64,000 nt of DNA from Cryptomeria japonica (Eukaryota > Streptophyta > Pinopsida > Cupressales > Cupressaceae), in the NCBI RefSeq assembly GCF_030272615.1, contig NC_081415.1, positions 187,798,270 through 187,862,269 of the forward strand, given 5' to 3'. Under the pieces are notes generated by a model that saw nothing but the letters and a program-made list of their open reading frames with translations, was not told where the DNA came from and did not search any database. Of this stretch, positions 47,788-59,436 are shown one piece after another (the stretch's first letter is position 1; each line of letters starts with the position of its first letter). Position numbers and translations under genes: made by a program.

Positions 47788-50413
47788 CTAAACTTGTGGT
47801 GGATCATCAAAATCAAGCCTCTTCGGCACAGTACACAGCTCTGTAGATGGCTGCAAAACCACAATTCAAAAGCCAAGTTAGAATTCTTTTGTAGAAAATA
47901 GTTCACGTATAACATCATAACTATGCATTTTACTTTAATTCCTTTGCAATTGAAATGTAGATTACCTCATCGATTGATCCAGGAGCTAATGTCTTCGCTC
48001 TCCTCTCCTTGTCACTCTTAGGAGTTTTCTTGAAGACATACTTAAATTGATCCATGTTATGGTCGTACCACGAAGGAGTCTATTGTAGATTAAATGTACA
48101 ATTAATACAATGTACTAAAATAAATATATCAAAAACACTTAAAAGCTATAATATAGAGAATAATGACGTACCTGTACCTGAGATGCTTCTCCAATGGACT
48201 GAGGATGGCTCACCATCGATGTAGAAACTGACGCTATTACCTACACAAAAAATGTACAAAGATTAAATAAAATTAATATAATGATAAGTATTGAAGGTTG
48301 ACAACAATTGATTTTACATATCAAACAAAAGTGTACCGGATCTTGAGATGCTTCTCCAGTGCAAGGAGGAGGGTTCGCCATTGACGAAATAGGTATGGAT
48401 ATTTCCTGTATGAAAAAATTATAAGATTATAATATATCACAATTTCACATGTACGTGTGCATATAATCATGAAATCAAGAAAATAAATTAGAGATACATA
48501 CCTCCACCCTCTCTTGATCCGCGGGCGAATCAGGTGCATTCAATATATCCACAAAGCTCAATGACCGCTGTACATGTAAAATAGACAAAAAACACTAATC
48601 AATCTACAAACCCCAACTAATACTTGATTTCAACATTTTCAAACAATTGTACAACTAAAAATGTGTTCAATTACCTTCTTCACATGTTTTGGCATCTTCG
48701 AGCAATTCTTTTTCTTAGCACGAGCCCTAGACGCGGAGGGGGTACCCTAAAAACACAAAATTAACATGAGATATTAGTGCAGATAATAAATTAAACATAA
48801 TTTTAAAAATCTAAAATGAAATGACTTGCATATTCCATCAAAACAATACATAAAAAGAGTTGTACAAAATATGATACCGTATAGCCTTGTAGGCCAAAAT
48901 CGATCGCTGAGAGTGTGATGTCATCAATCTGGGACATTTCGTCCCCTGTCAACACCTACAAACTAGAAATTGGACCAAGCATTAAAGATAGTTAGTATAT
49001 CTTATATTTTTTTGAATTCAAAGTGTACTATCCTATTTTAACATGTTACAAAATTTATACCTCAGGCATCAAAGTTGCAGCTGTGGTAACTAGGGGAGGT
49101 ATATGGGATACCATTGCTGCATCCTGAAATGCATATTATTTGTCTCAATTTAAATTGATGTATAAATGAAAATTCATTTATGTAATTACAAAATTAAAGT
49201 GACCGATAAATAAAATGTTATAAATTCAAATCAACACACCTGTGTCTGTGGCTCATGGGCAAACACCATGTCCATCAACTCATCTGTCAGCATGACATCC
49301 TCAACCATGTGAGGCTGACATCTACAATCGCAAATCATGCATAGATGATATGAGTATCCATCTGCACCGGCTACATCATCTACCCCCAAGCATATCCCTA
49401 AGCAACTGACACACATATGCTTGATGGGTTCTTTGTCACCCTCTAATGGCTCATCATCCAATACAATAGGGTGTGCTAATGATGTCCCATGCTGGATGAT
49501 GGCACCAGTCAATGTTGTGGCCACCTGAAGAGTCTGTAGCTCCATCGAATCTTTCAGCTCTAATGGGACAGCCTTTTGCACCTTGGGTTTGGGTAATAGG
49601 GGGCGGTGACTCTCCACGGCTAATCGCCTACCGGCTCCAGGTCTATCTTGGGCAGAGCCACCACCTCTACCATGAAACTCTCTCATGTCAAAATAGTTTG
49701 GGCGCACATTGAGCACAAACTCACAATATATTTTTCTCAAAAAATATGATGGCACCTCATAATTATTACAAGGTGGATCATCAAAGACCATCCACCACCT
49801 CTGCCAAAAAAGATTTTTCATTTGCACATTGGTACACCAATGTATGGGAAACCTCTTTGCATTAAGAGGTAATGACTGACTAGTTTTGGGGTCAACAAAA
49901 AGGGCACATATTTGTTGTTTAGAAATATTTTTGTTTTTTACTCCATCGTATGATAGCTCATTGGCATAGAATTGACAACACCTATCCCTAAAGCTTCCCC
50001 ATTTAGTAATTTATGTGGAAACAGCTATGGCACCACTAGCTAATGTTTCTAGGCTAGTGGCGAGGGATTGATGTTGGTCAAGTTCAGAAGTTTTCAATTT
50101 TACAATCAGTCTATTGATTTTAGACGTATTTTGTCCTAACTGATTAATTAATTCTTCCTGTGTTTCGGCTGTGCGGTCAAAAGGAGGAATTGGGGGTTGT
50201 TCTTGTGTGTTTTTTAGGAGGTGCATTTGGTTGTTCTTGTGGGTTTTCAGGAGGTGCATTTGGTTGTTCTTGTTCTGGATTAGAAGAATCTGGTTTTTGA
50301 AACAAAAAATGAAAAAACCTAATCAAAATTAATGAAATTAAATTCAAAATGTAAAACAGATTGCATAAACCAAAAAGAAAGACAAAAATAAACAAAAACT
50401 AACCTTGATCCAT
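47788..50413 (-). pseudogene. Second gene of the DNA transposon: ten exons, about 550 residues, unknown function
   Basis: Minus-strand exons are 50413-50404 (MDQ), 50289-49240, 49123-49061, 48955-48878, 48746-48675, 48567-48502, 48405-48337, 48240-48172, 48079-47966 and 47850-47788, ending in TAG. Each intron starts GT and ends AG, and introns 2-9 are all phase 0. Every exon is open in the joined frame except for a one-base gain in an A run near 50213 and a TAA at 50011. The protein has a Gln/Pro-rich N-terminus, a Trp-rich segment (FWQRWWMVFDD), a cysteine cluster (CVSCLGIC followed by CMICDCRC, near 49415-49315), a basic nuclear-signal-like stretch (RARAKKKNCSKMPKHVKK) and two duplicated 23-residue exons ending GEASQ. 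By analogy with two-gene plant transposons it may bind DNA with the transposase; that is inference. Confidence 0.75.
48172..48405 (-). repeat. Duplicated exon pair in the second gene
   Basis: Exons 48405-48337 and 48240-48172 are both 69 bases, phase 0 at both ends, and encode similar 23-residue stretches that share S.SM..P....GEASQ. They look like a tandem exon duplication. Confidence 0.7.
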
Positions 50414-50539
50414 AGCCTAGAGGACAAATTTAGCACCCCATTCACGGTTTAGGTTAGAAAATACGGAAAAAATAAAGTAAAAAATGCGCTTTACGGGTAA
50501 ATGAGACCCAGTTTTTTTTAAAAACTTTTTTTACCAGGC

Positions 50540-50744
50540 ACCGCGTACGCGGTTTTATTTGGATTATTAGCGCATACGCTCTCATTTTCCTATAAGCAGC
50601 ACGTACATGCTAATTTTCCTAGGCATAGTGTGTATGCACTCATTTTTCTAAAAGCAGCACGTATGGGCTACCTTTTCTAGGCTCGAGAAGAACAAACCTA
50701 AGCGCGTACACAGGAATTTGAAATTTTAAAACTGCATACGCGCT
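50540..50744 (-). repeat. Right subterminal array: seven palindromic 14-bp boxes, 29-bp period
   Basis: Boxes start at 50540 (ACCGCGTACGCGGT), 50569 (AGCGCATACGCT, two bases short), 50598 (AGCACGTACATGCT), 50627 (AGTGTGTATGCACT), 50656 (AGCACGTATGGGCT), 50701 (AGCGCGTACACAGG) and 50731 (ACTGCATACGCGCT). The first five are exactly 29 bases apart, the next steps 45 and 30. The array lies between the promoter end of the second gene and the right TIR. Confidence 0.8.
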
Positions 50745-50751
50745 GCCTATT

Positions 50752-50811
50752 TTTCCAAGTTTTTTTTGGGTGGTGTCCACTTTTCTGACCACAATCTTTG
50801 TGCACATGCCC
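50752..50811 (-). repeat. Right terminal inverted repeat
   Basis: Read inwards it begins GGGCATGTGCACAAAGATTG. It matches the left TIR with four mismatches in 30 bases. It is followed outside by CAAT (50812-50815). Confidence 0.82.
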
Positions 50812-50899
50812 CAATGATGTTTCCTTTCTCCAAGAATTGGTTCTAGGATCTTTCCATCAGATAATATGTAACATCCAATGACTAAATCTTTTCTTTACA

Positions 50900-52097
50900 G
50901 ATGCTTATTTTATTTAATCATCTGAGCCTGAACTATAATTTATATCAGTGGAGAAGTAGAAGATATAAGTTGAAGAGTCGCGTGCAAGTAAATTTCATAA
51001 AAGAAAGCAAGCAGACATTATCTTGAATGACATAGAAACAAGCTCATCAGCTGCCCAAAAGAGAGCAATTGGAGAAAAGTAGAGGATAGTGTTAAAGGGT
51101 GATAAATACATAGAGAGTATGCAATACAAACAAACAATGTCTAGAGTGTGTGATGTGATATCTCTAATTTATGTCAAAAGGGACTAACTGGTTTTGGAGT
51201 TTTTGGGAAACCTATTGGGCCACGCTTGGACAAAATCAATGTGTTCATGCAAGGGCCACCTTTTTTCTATTATGAGAATGATGCTTTTGCACTGAAGGAT
51301 ATTTGAAAGAAAATATCTGAAAATTTCTATAGTGCATGGAACCAGAGTTGGTGGACTCGAAGTACTTTTCAGCTTCCAAAAGACCAAGAGGTTATGTACA
51401 CAATCTCCCAATAGAAGGACAATTTCAAGCATTACCTCTCCCCCCCATGACTATTTAGGAAGCACTTCCTCAGGAAAAGGACTATTGGCCTCCATGGGAT
51501 CAAAGAAAAAAATTGAATTGCATAGACTCTAGACGATGTGGTAGTGTCCTTCGTGAAGAACTTTGTACTCTAATTGAAAATTCACGAGGGAAACTGCAAG
51601 ATAGTGAACATAAATAAATTCTTGAAAAGTGTGAAGAATGGAACTTGGTTTGGGTGGGGCCAGGTCAAGTGGCTCCTCTAGAGGTTGACAAGATAGAAAT
51701 TATATTAGGATTTGAAAAAGATCACACTCGTGGAGCTTCTTGTGCAACTGATCGATTGCACTATTTGGGTAATGCATTCCAAATAGATACAGTTGCATAC
51801 CACTTATCTATCTTGAAAGCATTTTATCCTTATGGGATTAAAGTTCTTTCTCTATTTTATGGTATTGGTGGAGTAGAGGTTGTTTTACATCGACTTGGGA
51901 TACATTTAAGTTGTGTTGTATCTCCAGAAATATGTGAAAAGAACAGGCTTGTCCTTAATAGTTGGTGGATAGAAACCCAACAAATAGGTAGGTTGATTCA
52001 GAGGGAAGATGTCCAAGATTTGAATATAGAAGTACTGGAGTTTTTTATTAGAGTTTTTGAAGCCGCCTTGAACAAGAGTTTCCATTGCTGCATTTGA
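50900..52097 (+). pseudogene. DRM-type cytosine-5 methyltransferase pseudogene, left copy
   Basis: DRM enzymes are the plant de novo DNA methyltransferases of RNA-directed DNA methylation. Here the rearranged catalytic domain is readable across frameshifts. An N-part shows GPPFFYYEN (51253) and, in another frame, VDSKYFSASKRPRGYVHNLP (51356). It continues with WPPWDQRKKLNC (51487), EWNLVWVGPGQVAPLE, ILGFEKDHTRG and GNAFQIDTVAYHL (motifs IX-X), then KVLSLFYGIGG (motif I, with Tyr in place of the usual Ser) and SCVVSPEICEKNR (motif II). The section 51645-52097 is open for 150 codons. The copy ends before motif IV, so the catalytic Cys is absent. The coding stretch 51180-52080 shows no intron, which may indicate a processed origin. 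Stops near 51304 and 51448 confirm it is dead. Confidence 0.85.
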
Positions 52098-52255
52098 ACT
52101 CTTTTAACACTTTGAAAACTTTGCCTTATGTGATTTACTTGCTTACTCTATTGTAGAGGATACCAATCTCAATCCCTTAATGACATTATCTTCTCTTTAG
52201 TGTTGTTTAATGGAAGATTGCCATAGACTGAATGAGAGAAGGAGGATAATTTTTG

Positions 52256-53524
52256 TTTACTAGATTTTTAATTCATGTCAAATTCCTTCCTAAGGAAAAT
52301 GGTTTACCAAAGCTCAGGTTGCCAATGACTCTCGACATTTTCTGCAACTTACCATTGTTGCTTCTCAAGAGGCAAATGATCTAGGAGGATCAGACATTTT
52401 GATAGATTTGAATTAAAATGGTAGTACTTCATTACATATATTTCTTCACCACTACCTTTAGACATTGCCTAAAACATGTGTTCACATTGCAACACTCTTA
52501 ACTCCATTTCATTTTAATCTCACAACTTTGACAATGACAATGCTATTTTTGTTTACAAATTTTCAAGAAAATTAAAAGACATGGGACATGAATGGACAAA
52601 AAGTGATTGGTTGCGGGTCTTGTAACTTCCATGACACTCATCTTTACTCTTGTATAATAATGCAATACAGTTGTTCCTAGACAGAAGAATGTAAGACTAC
52701 AAAAGATAGACACCTCGCAAATACTTTTGCATAAACAATCTTGCAACCTACAATTTTAGCACAATGTCTTCTCATTATTGAATCTCTCTTCATGTTATGT
52801 GACACTTATATATGCTCTCTAATACATTTGTATTAATTTTTCATGTGTTTTCTTTGGGCACACCTAAGCCCTAGATCACTAACATAGGGTTACCCATTAT
52901 GTTCTAAAGTAGGTTTCTATTTCAGAACTTCAAATAAACATCACTCAGAGTGAGTCCAACCTATTATAGCCAGTTACCATTTTCAGACCTTGGTTTGTTG
53001 AAACAATAGCTAGCCTGGATACCTATTATAGACATTTGGTATATAATGCTCCAAGATGAAGTCATTTGGAGACACAACATAATTCATATTTCTTCTATCT
53101 GTTCTACTAGCAACGATTCTCTCTAATGCGAACTTATGCAAGGTGATTATACAAGGTTGAAGATAACAAAGTTGTGAAAGTATCTTGTGCAAATCAGATA
53201 AAGAATTCTACTGGTTCACTTTAACATCTGTTGCTAAAGGGCTGCATTCAACACCGATTTCTTGAACTAAAATCTGAGATAAGTCTTGTAAACTATCTAC
53301 ATTTGAGATAATACATAACACATTTAAACAATGGGTTTTTCACCTCCAGGAGGGAGGTTTTCCCAAGGTATTGGTGTCTCGTGTCTTGTGTTTTATTATT
53401 GTTATTGTTCTTGTGTCATGTGTTTTATTTCTATTACTATTTATACATAGTCCGATTATAATCAAATTGGTTACATTAACATCTGATTGCTTAAAATTAA
53501 CATTATAATCAAATTAACATTATA
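52256..53524. other. Spacer between the inverted-repeat arms
   Basis: This 1.27-kb spacer has no gene. Its last part (53335-53470) resembles a copia LTR R-U5 region (AGGAGGGAGGTTTTCCCAAGG, then GGTGTCTCGTG and T-rich sequence), so a decayed LTR may be present. The rest is unassigned. Confidence 0.4.
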
Positions 53525-53651
53525 ATCAATTGGTAAGCCATTGTCCTCCTTATCTCATTTAGTCCATGGTATTCTTCTAGTTAGCAACACTAAAGAGGAG
53601 ATAATGGCATTAAGGGATTGAGACAAGCATCCCCTACAATAGAGTAAGCAG

Positions 53652-56053
53652 TGTTGGCATTGTGTTGTCATTGATGTCAACTGGTATGGGATGACCACCG
53701 GTAGAAGAGATGTATGTGCAAAACTAATACGGAGGAGTACAGGATGTGATATATTGGATATCACCTTGTGTTGCAGAACACTAGAATTGGAAAGAAATAT
53801 GACCTCAAGTATCATCAGTACACAATTTAAAGTCTGACTTGTGTGATGAGATAGAGGTGTTTGAGCGGTTGTTTGTGATGAAGACACAGAATGTTACCTG
53901 AATCACATCAACACTAAAGGAAAAGAATGAATAGGTCTGTAAGGTTGTAGAACAACATGACTCCCACCAGATGAAGATGTAGTCATCATGAGAAGCAATG
54001 ATTGACAGTGAATGTGCTCACATCAGTTCATATGTGCCTATTTGAAGAGATCCTACACAAACAGGGAAGTCACATGAGTACACTACGTGATGCAAAATAC
54101 AAGGTGCCACTCCACTGGTAAGTGGAGCTTATATCCTATTATGCATTCAGTGCATTATAGTTTGGTGAGATAAGGGTGAAGAGGTAAAGGCAAGTACTTG
54201 AAGGATCACACAGGATCTATCGGTGAATTGAGGGAATGCCTTAAGTACATGAGATTAGGGTTATGCATTGGACCAACATAGAGGCATGTTGGGATGCCAG
54301 TATAGGGGAAGTGTGAAGTGTTTGTCACCTTGACAAACCGGTAGAGGAATGAAAAAAATTGATCAAGGAGAAGGCAAGGCTAAGTAGATGCAAATAAAGG
54401 AATGTGGCCTAACTAAAGATGGTGTCCGATGAAGGGTGATGATAGAATGTCATCAAGAAGGTTTACTGGTATATGTCCATTGATAATATGAGCAAAGGTG
54501 CAGATGCAGATGTCTTCCTACCTTGTGCGATTGACATACTCAAGAAATACATGTCTGATGATTGGTCAAGGTATTCCACCAACAGTTCAGGAGAGTGCAA
54601 ACATGATGAGTAAACCAGTAGAGTGTGAAAGACTAACAGAGTAGATAAACCGATAGAAAGGAGGGACCAGTAGAAAGTTTGGTTGGTGATCCTATGAGGA
54701 CCGACATGAAGTTAAAGGTGGCAGAGCTGGTCAACTTGAATGCCACATGGATTCAACATGGAAAACTTGCATTTGGATAAGGATGTAATGTACATTGACA
54801 AGGTAGTTGCAGGGTTGGTCGACATTAATGGAGGGTCCCACAAATCATGGGATATGTTGCAGAGTTTTATGGCTCGAGGTCGGGAGGACAACTATGAACC
54901 AAATAAGAGTGATTGAGAAGATAGAGGTGGATGAAGGAAATAGAAAAACCAAATCCTGGTGTTTGACCAAGAGACCAGCTGATAGGGTAAAAAGAAGATC
55001 GCCAAAGATGGAAGGTGTGATCTAGGAGGTGCATAAATGGCAGATTTTTGCAGACTGGCAATTTGGAAGATCAGATCGGACAAGATCTTATTAGATTTGG
55101 TTTGCCTCGAGGATGGTGAGGAAACCCTAACCTCCTAGAATTTGAATGAGCTTTTGGTGGGAAAACCAATCTATAAATATGAAGGAAAAAAGACATTGAG
55201 GTGCTACTGCAGAATAGAAGGATATTGTGTTTCTGCGAAGTGTGATACTTCTACAAGTAAGAGAAAATAAGCTAAGTGTTCAATGATCATCTGACAAGTG
55301 AGTGCAAGTGAGGGTGAACCTGGTTGAAATGTTCAACCAGTAGGAGAATCAGAACCAATAGTGGTTATACTGGCAATGCAAGAGGGAAGAGAGCTATAGA
55401 GAAGGTAGATAGTGGATCGGTAGAGTTGAGCACTGATAAAGTGCAGAGCAGTGAGGAGGAGATCCTACAGAGAAGGAGAATTGAAGAGGTGTACTAGTAG
55501 GACTTACCGACAAAGAAGCAGCAAGTCTGAGCAGCAAGAGAAGTGAGTCAGTATTATAGAGAACGTATTTGGAATGGTTGCAAGATTCACTTGTAACAGA
55601 GTACCTACTTTTGTATTTGATGCTTTCATTGTGAACACTGAGTTGTAGCTCAGTGTAGGGGTTGTAGCTCCATTGGGTTGTATCCCATAAATCAGGCAGG
55701 GATTGTAGCTCCTTTGGGTTGTAGCCCATAATTCAAGTAGGGGTTGTAGCTCGTTGGGTTGGTGCCCTAAACTTTGTAACAAAGGTTTGGTTGTGAGGCT
55801 GGATTGGAGCAGTAGACTCCAACAACATTTCTCTACAAGTTTTTTCCCATCTTGGATTTTCCTTGTATATGCCAGTGTTATGAGATGTCTCCTTGTTTGT
55901 TATTGCTTTTGTTTTGGTTTCCCCACTAATCGATAACTCTGCATCGAGTTAGATCCATTAACCAATATGCTCACATAAGATAGCTAAAGAGAAAAATATT
56001 TCAGAACCACTAATTCACCCCCTCCCCATCTGAGTGTTTCATTGTGTCTAACA
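53652..56053 (+). repeat. 5' LTR of gag-only element 2
   Basis: It begins TGTTGGCATTG, then TGTTGTCATTGATGTCAAC; the 3' LTR lacks the first 11 bases. TATAAAT is at 55172. Between 55640 and 55765 the phrase GGGTTGTAGCTCC or GTTGTAGCCCATAAATCAGG is repeated in tandem. It ends ...GTGTCTAACA. Confidence 0.85.
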
Positions 56054-56055
56054 AT

Positions 56056-56067
56056 TGGTATCAGAGC
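56056..56067 (+). promoter_or_regulatory. Primer-binding site TGGTATCAGAGC
   Basis: The exact copia initiator-tRNA-Met PBS lies two bases after the LTR end. Confidence 0.95.
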
Positions 56068-56129
56068 ATAGGTTCCCAATTAGACGATCTTTCTCCAGCT
56101 TGGGTAGATTCGGGCATAAGGAAACAATG

Positions 56130-57943
56130 ATTTGTTCAATGTCAATATATGCTCCTATATTTGATGGTTCAAACTTTCCTATCTAAAGTTATCAAATGGA
56201 AGTCTTCCTATCCTCTTTAGGGTTTGATGTATGGATGTCAGTAGTTGAAGGTCTCCCTAGAAAGGTCAGTCTTCCTACCAAATCTGTTGAAGAGAGAAGA
56301 AACCAATGCAATGAAGAACCTATGAAAGCTATATTGAATGGACTCACCAATGATGTCTCCTCACAAGTGGACAAATGCACTTTAGCAAAGAGCCTATGGG
56401 AAAGATTGAAGAGGCTCTATAGAAATGAGCCCACTACTGTAGAATCAAGATATGAAGGGAATGTGAAAAACACATATCATGTTTGTAAGGATGATGAAGA
56501 TACAGTTTTTTGTAGTAGCAACACTGATAAAGAAGGAACCCACCTCTTCATGGCCCAAGATCTGAAAGTGGATAGGCAAACAGTTACCCCTGACAAGATG
56601 TGTTTGGAAGTGATGAGGAAGGGGAAGAAGAAGAAGATGCCGAAGTAGATCTTGAGTGTGAACTGGTAAGTGCTTTAGAAGAGATTAAAAATGTTGGAAA
56701 TGATTTTAAAATCTACAAAAGATCAGTTCATGAGGATTGCAGTCAATTGAGAATCTGCTTTGATGTGTCAAACCAAAAGGCTGGCCTATTGACTTCTCAA
56801 CTAGAAGAGACTAAAAGACTGACTAATGATTTGAAATCACTCTTAGACTCCAAGGAAAGTGAAAGGGGGAACTTGAGAAATGAATACAAGCTATTCAAGA
56901 ATGTTGCTATTGTTGATCAGAACTGGCTAACAAAATGCCTTGAAGAATTTGAGAAATGCATCTCAAAGTTGAAGACTCGGGCAGAAGACACCAAGGGATG
57001 CCGGTGTGAAGATCTCGCATCTAAGCTAGAAGTTAAAAGTGAAGAATATCAACAGTTGCTTGGAGAAATGGAGTTTCTTTGAAATAACCTTGAGAAGTGT
57101 CAAGAGGAGCTCAAGGTAAGAGTCTGGTTTGACGACAGAAGTGATGCCTTGGACAAGATGTTGAAGAAGTAGAAGCATGCCAAGGAAACTGAAGGGCTAG
57201 GTAGTGGTGCCGGTGAATGCTCCACCAACAAGAATGTTCCCCACAATGACATTTTGTTTATCTCCTCAAATGGAGAAAACATAGGCCAAACCTTCTCAGT
57301 GAGAAATGCTCCCCAGAAGAAGGTTGATCTAGATAAAACTGGTGAGAATTTGTGGAAAAGAAAGAAGAATGGTGTTGCAAGAAGAAGGAACACTAAAGAT
57401 CCCAAAGGAAAGGGGAAGATGGGAGTAGAAAGCTTCACTGGAAGAAAGAAGATGAGGAAGCAGCAAAGAAGACCTCCTACTGCCAGAGGATTGAAAAATG
57501 CTATCACCCATAGGGGAAAGAAAATGTGGGAGAAGAGACCAGATGGAAGAGCTGCACAAAATGGACAACCAAGGATCCATTCTCAAAGAGGAAGAAATGG
57601 AGATACAAAACTGGTAAGATCTCCTCATGCATGGCAAAATAAATTTGCAATTCATATGCCATCATTTACCGGTTACTATTTTGCATGCAATGCCTATGGC
57701 CATAGGGCAGAAGAATGTAGAAAGAGATCTAGAAGAAATAATCTAGGATCTCATAGACAACATGCATATGAGAAAGATGTATCCAGGAATAGATACATGC
57801 ATGTCCCCTCTCCCAGTTATGCAAATTTTATTTGTCATAGCTGCAATGGATCTGGCCATAGAGATTTTGAATGTAGGAAAAGGATCCTGCAGTCATATGG
57901 AGGCCGACAAAATGGCTATGCTTTGCAGAAAAGTGAAAACTGA
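56130..57943 (+). pseudogene. gag: Copia-like Gag of element 2, two zinc knuckles and coiled coil
   Basis: The first part, open from 56196 to 56648 (MEVFLSSLGFDVWMSV, then KAILNGL and AKSLWERLKRLY), is the UBN2-type gag domain of copia. A frameshift near 56600 leads to a Glu/Lys-rich coiled-coil region (56650-57180, with stops at 57080 and 57170). A basic linker follows, and then two CCHC knuckles: CNAYGHRAEEC near 57690 (CFAC-type, first part FACNAYGH) and CHSCNGSGHRDFEC near 57836. The frame ends at 57941. The protein would assemble particles around element RNA. The two knuckles and the acidic coiled coil parallel element 1. Confidence 0.8.
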
Positions 57944-59436
57944 GCATATGAAAGGCAGAGACCTGCATGGAACCAAAGGAGAAATATCCCTGCAGGAGAA
58001 ATAGGTCCACCAATTTTTACTACTAGTCACAACAACATGACCAAGAGAAGATGGTCAAACCGGTATGCTAAGAGATTTCCCAATCATGATGTGGGGATGG
58101 ATGTTGTGTACTACTTTAGCACTACTTCTGGCTGTGATGGAGGATCAAAAAATAGAAAGACCTATCAATAGAAGAAGGAAAGACCTGCTCCCCAAACTAA
58201 AAAAGGGAAGATGAATGAGACTAGACAGGTATGGAGGAAGAGGATCATGGCCCAGCACTGTGCACCTTTTACATAGGTGATATCTCCTAAATCCTAAAGG
58301 AGATGCAGGCTCTTAGGGGGAGTAGCACATTGAATTTATTATTCACCAACCCCCTCAATGAAGAAGGCAACATGGAAGAACATATTGTTTCCATTGAAAA
58401 GGAAGGAAGTAATAAGTGTGTGTAGAAGCTAGATTAACTACACACCTACTGATCTGTGTTGGATCACCACTGCATGCTTCAATGAGTAAAGATTAACAAT
58501 TAGTTTCAGGTGTTAACCGATTTGTGCAAGATGTTACCGACTTGTATACTTATAGGTACTTGTAGGTTATGTAAGACAATGAAGTTGGAAACCATTGCAT
58601 TAGCCTCAGTAGAATGGAGTGAAGTTATGTCTCAGGTGGTGTTGATGAAGACTTGAAGGACATATGTTGGCCCCAGTTGTTGATCATGCAGGGTTGCATG
58701 CTTTTTGGGCTAACCAGTTTGTCTCTTGACATGATGATGTCATTGTATGGCATTGGGAAAATTCAAGATCATGTCATAGGTTGTGGTGAAATAATGGAGT
58801 TGAAAGATCATCAGATGATCTCATATGCATAGCTAAACTGATATATGGAGGAGATTGGAATCCCAATAGTGTACCTGACTGGAGATAAGAACTTGAGGTG
58901 TATGACTCAGGGGGAGTTCAAGTGCTCAAGATGTAGAGCTGGCTTGCTTGAACTTGTAAGAATACTAACTACCCAAAATGTAGGAGATGGAAATTGTAGA
59001 GGTATTGCAGGCTGACCGACAGGTGAGCAATATTCACTGACACATCAACAACTAGTATCAGTCTTTCTGCAAATTAAGTTCAAATGGCTTCAGACTTGCA
59101 TACTCAATTGGTGTCAATTGATGGTTAAGACCCCCATCTCAAGTGATATGACTTGAGAAGATGTAACAACCGGTGACAAGATAACAAGTGGTATCATAGG
59201 ATATGTTACATTCAATGAAGATAAAGGGGAAGAAAGAATTCTGTCAGTAACTAGTAAATACAAGGAGGATTGATATCTTGCCAGTTCCCTTTGTCATTGT
59301 GTCAAAGGGGGAGAAGGATTATGTAGTATACCGCATACTATATGTGTGAGAATCCATTGTATCATATAAAGGAGGAGAAGGATTATGTAGTATGTTGGAT
59401 ACTACGAGAGTTGACATCAATGCCAAAGGGGGAGAT
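57944..59436 (+). other. 3' region of gag-only element 2 without pol
   Basis: About 1.5 kb separates the gag from the 3' LTR. A further short coding remnant (58020-58400) is rich in Lys and Arg but matches nothing I know. Polypurine-like AGGGGGAG words occur at 58314, 58910, 59304 and 59424. No protease, integrase or RT motif is visible in any frame. Confidence 0.6.

Larger units (their letters stand above)
41007..50811 (+). mobile_element. 9.8-kb two-gene TIR DNA transposon of uncertain superfamily
   Basis: The ends are inverted repeats. The left one begins GGGTAAGTGCACAAAGATGG, the right one (read inwards) GGGCATGTGCACAAAGATTG, and 26 of the first 30 bases agree. Weaker matching continues through a T-rich or A-rich stretch to about 60 bases. 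The 4-bp TSD is CAAT, and the empty site is preserved in the opposite arm of the DRM inverted repeat. Contents in order are: four palindromic boxes, a CT-microsatellite region with a duplicated segment, five more boxes, a transposase-like gene (45055-47376, plus), a convergent ten-exon gene (50413-47788, minus) and seven boxes. TSD length and the GGG start are compatible with Sola-like or other less common superfamilies, but I cannot assign it. Confidence 0.85.
40880..52255 (+). repeat. Left arm of DRM inverted repeat (split by the 41007-50811 transposon)
   Basis: The arm consists of 40880-41006 and 50812-52255. Read in order, the two pieces are the reverse complement of 63240-61819 followed by 53651-53525. 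In one 244-base coding stretch (51721-51964) I count 20 differences, about 92% identity. The arm carries a truncated DRM methyltransferase pseudogene. It ends near 52255, where similarity to 53525 stops. Confidence 0.85.
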
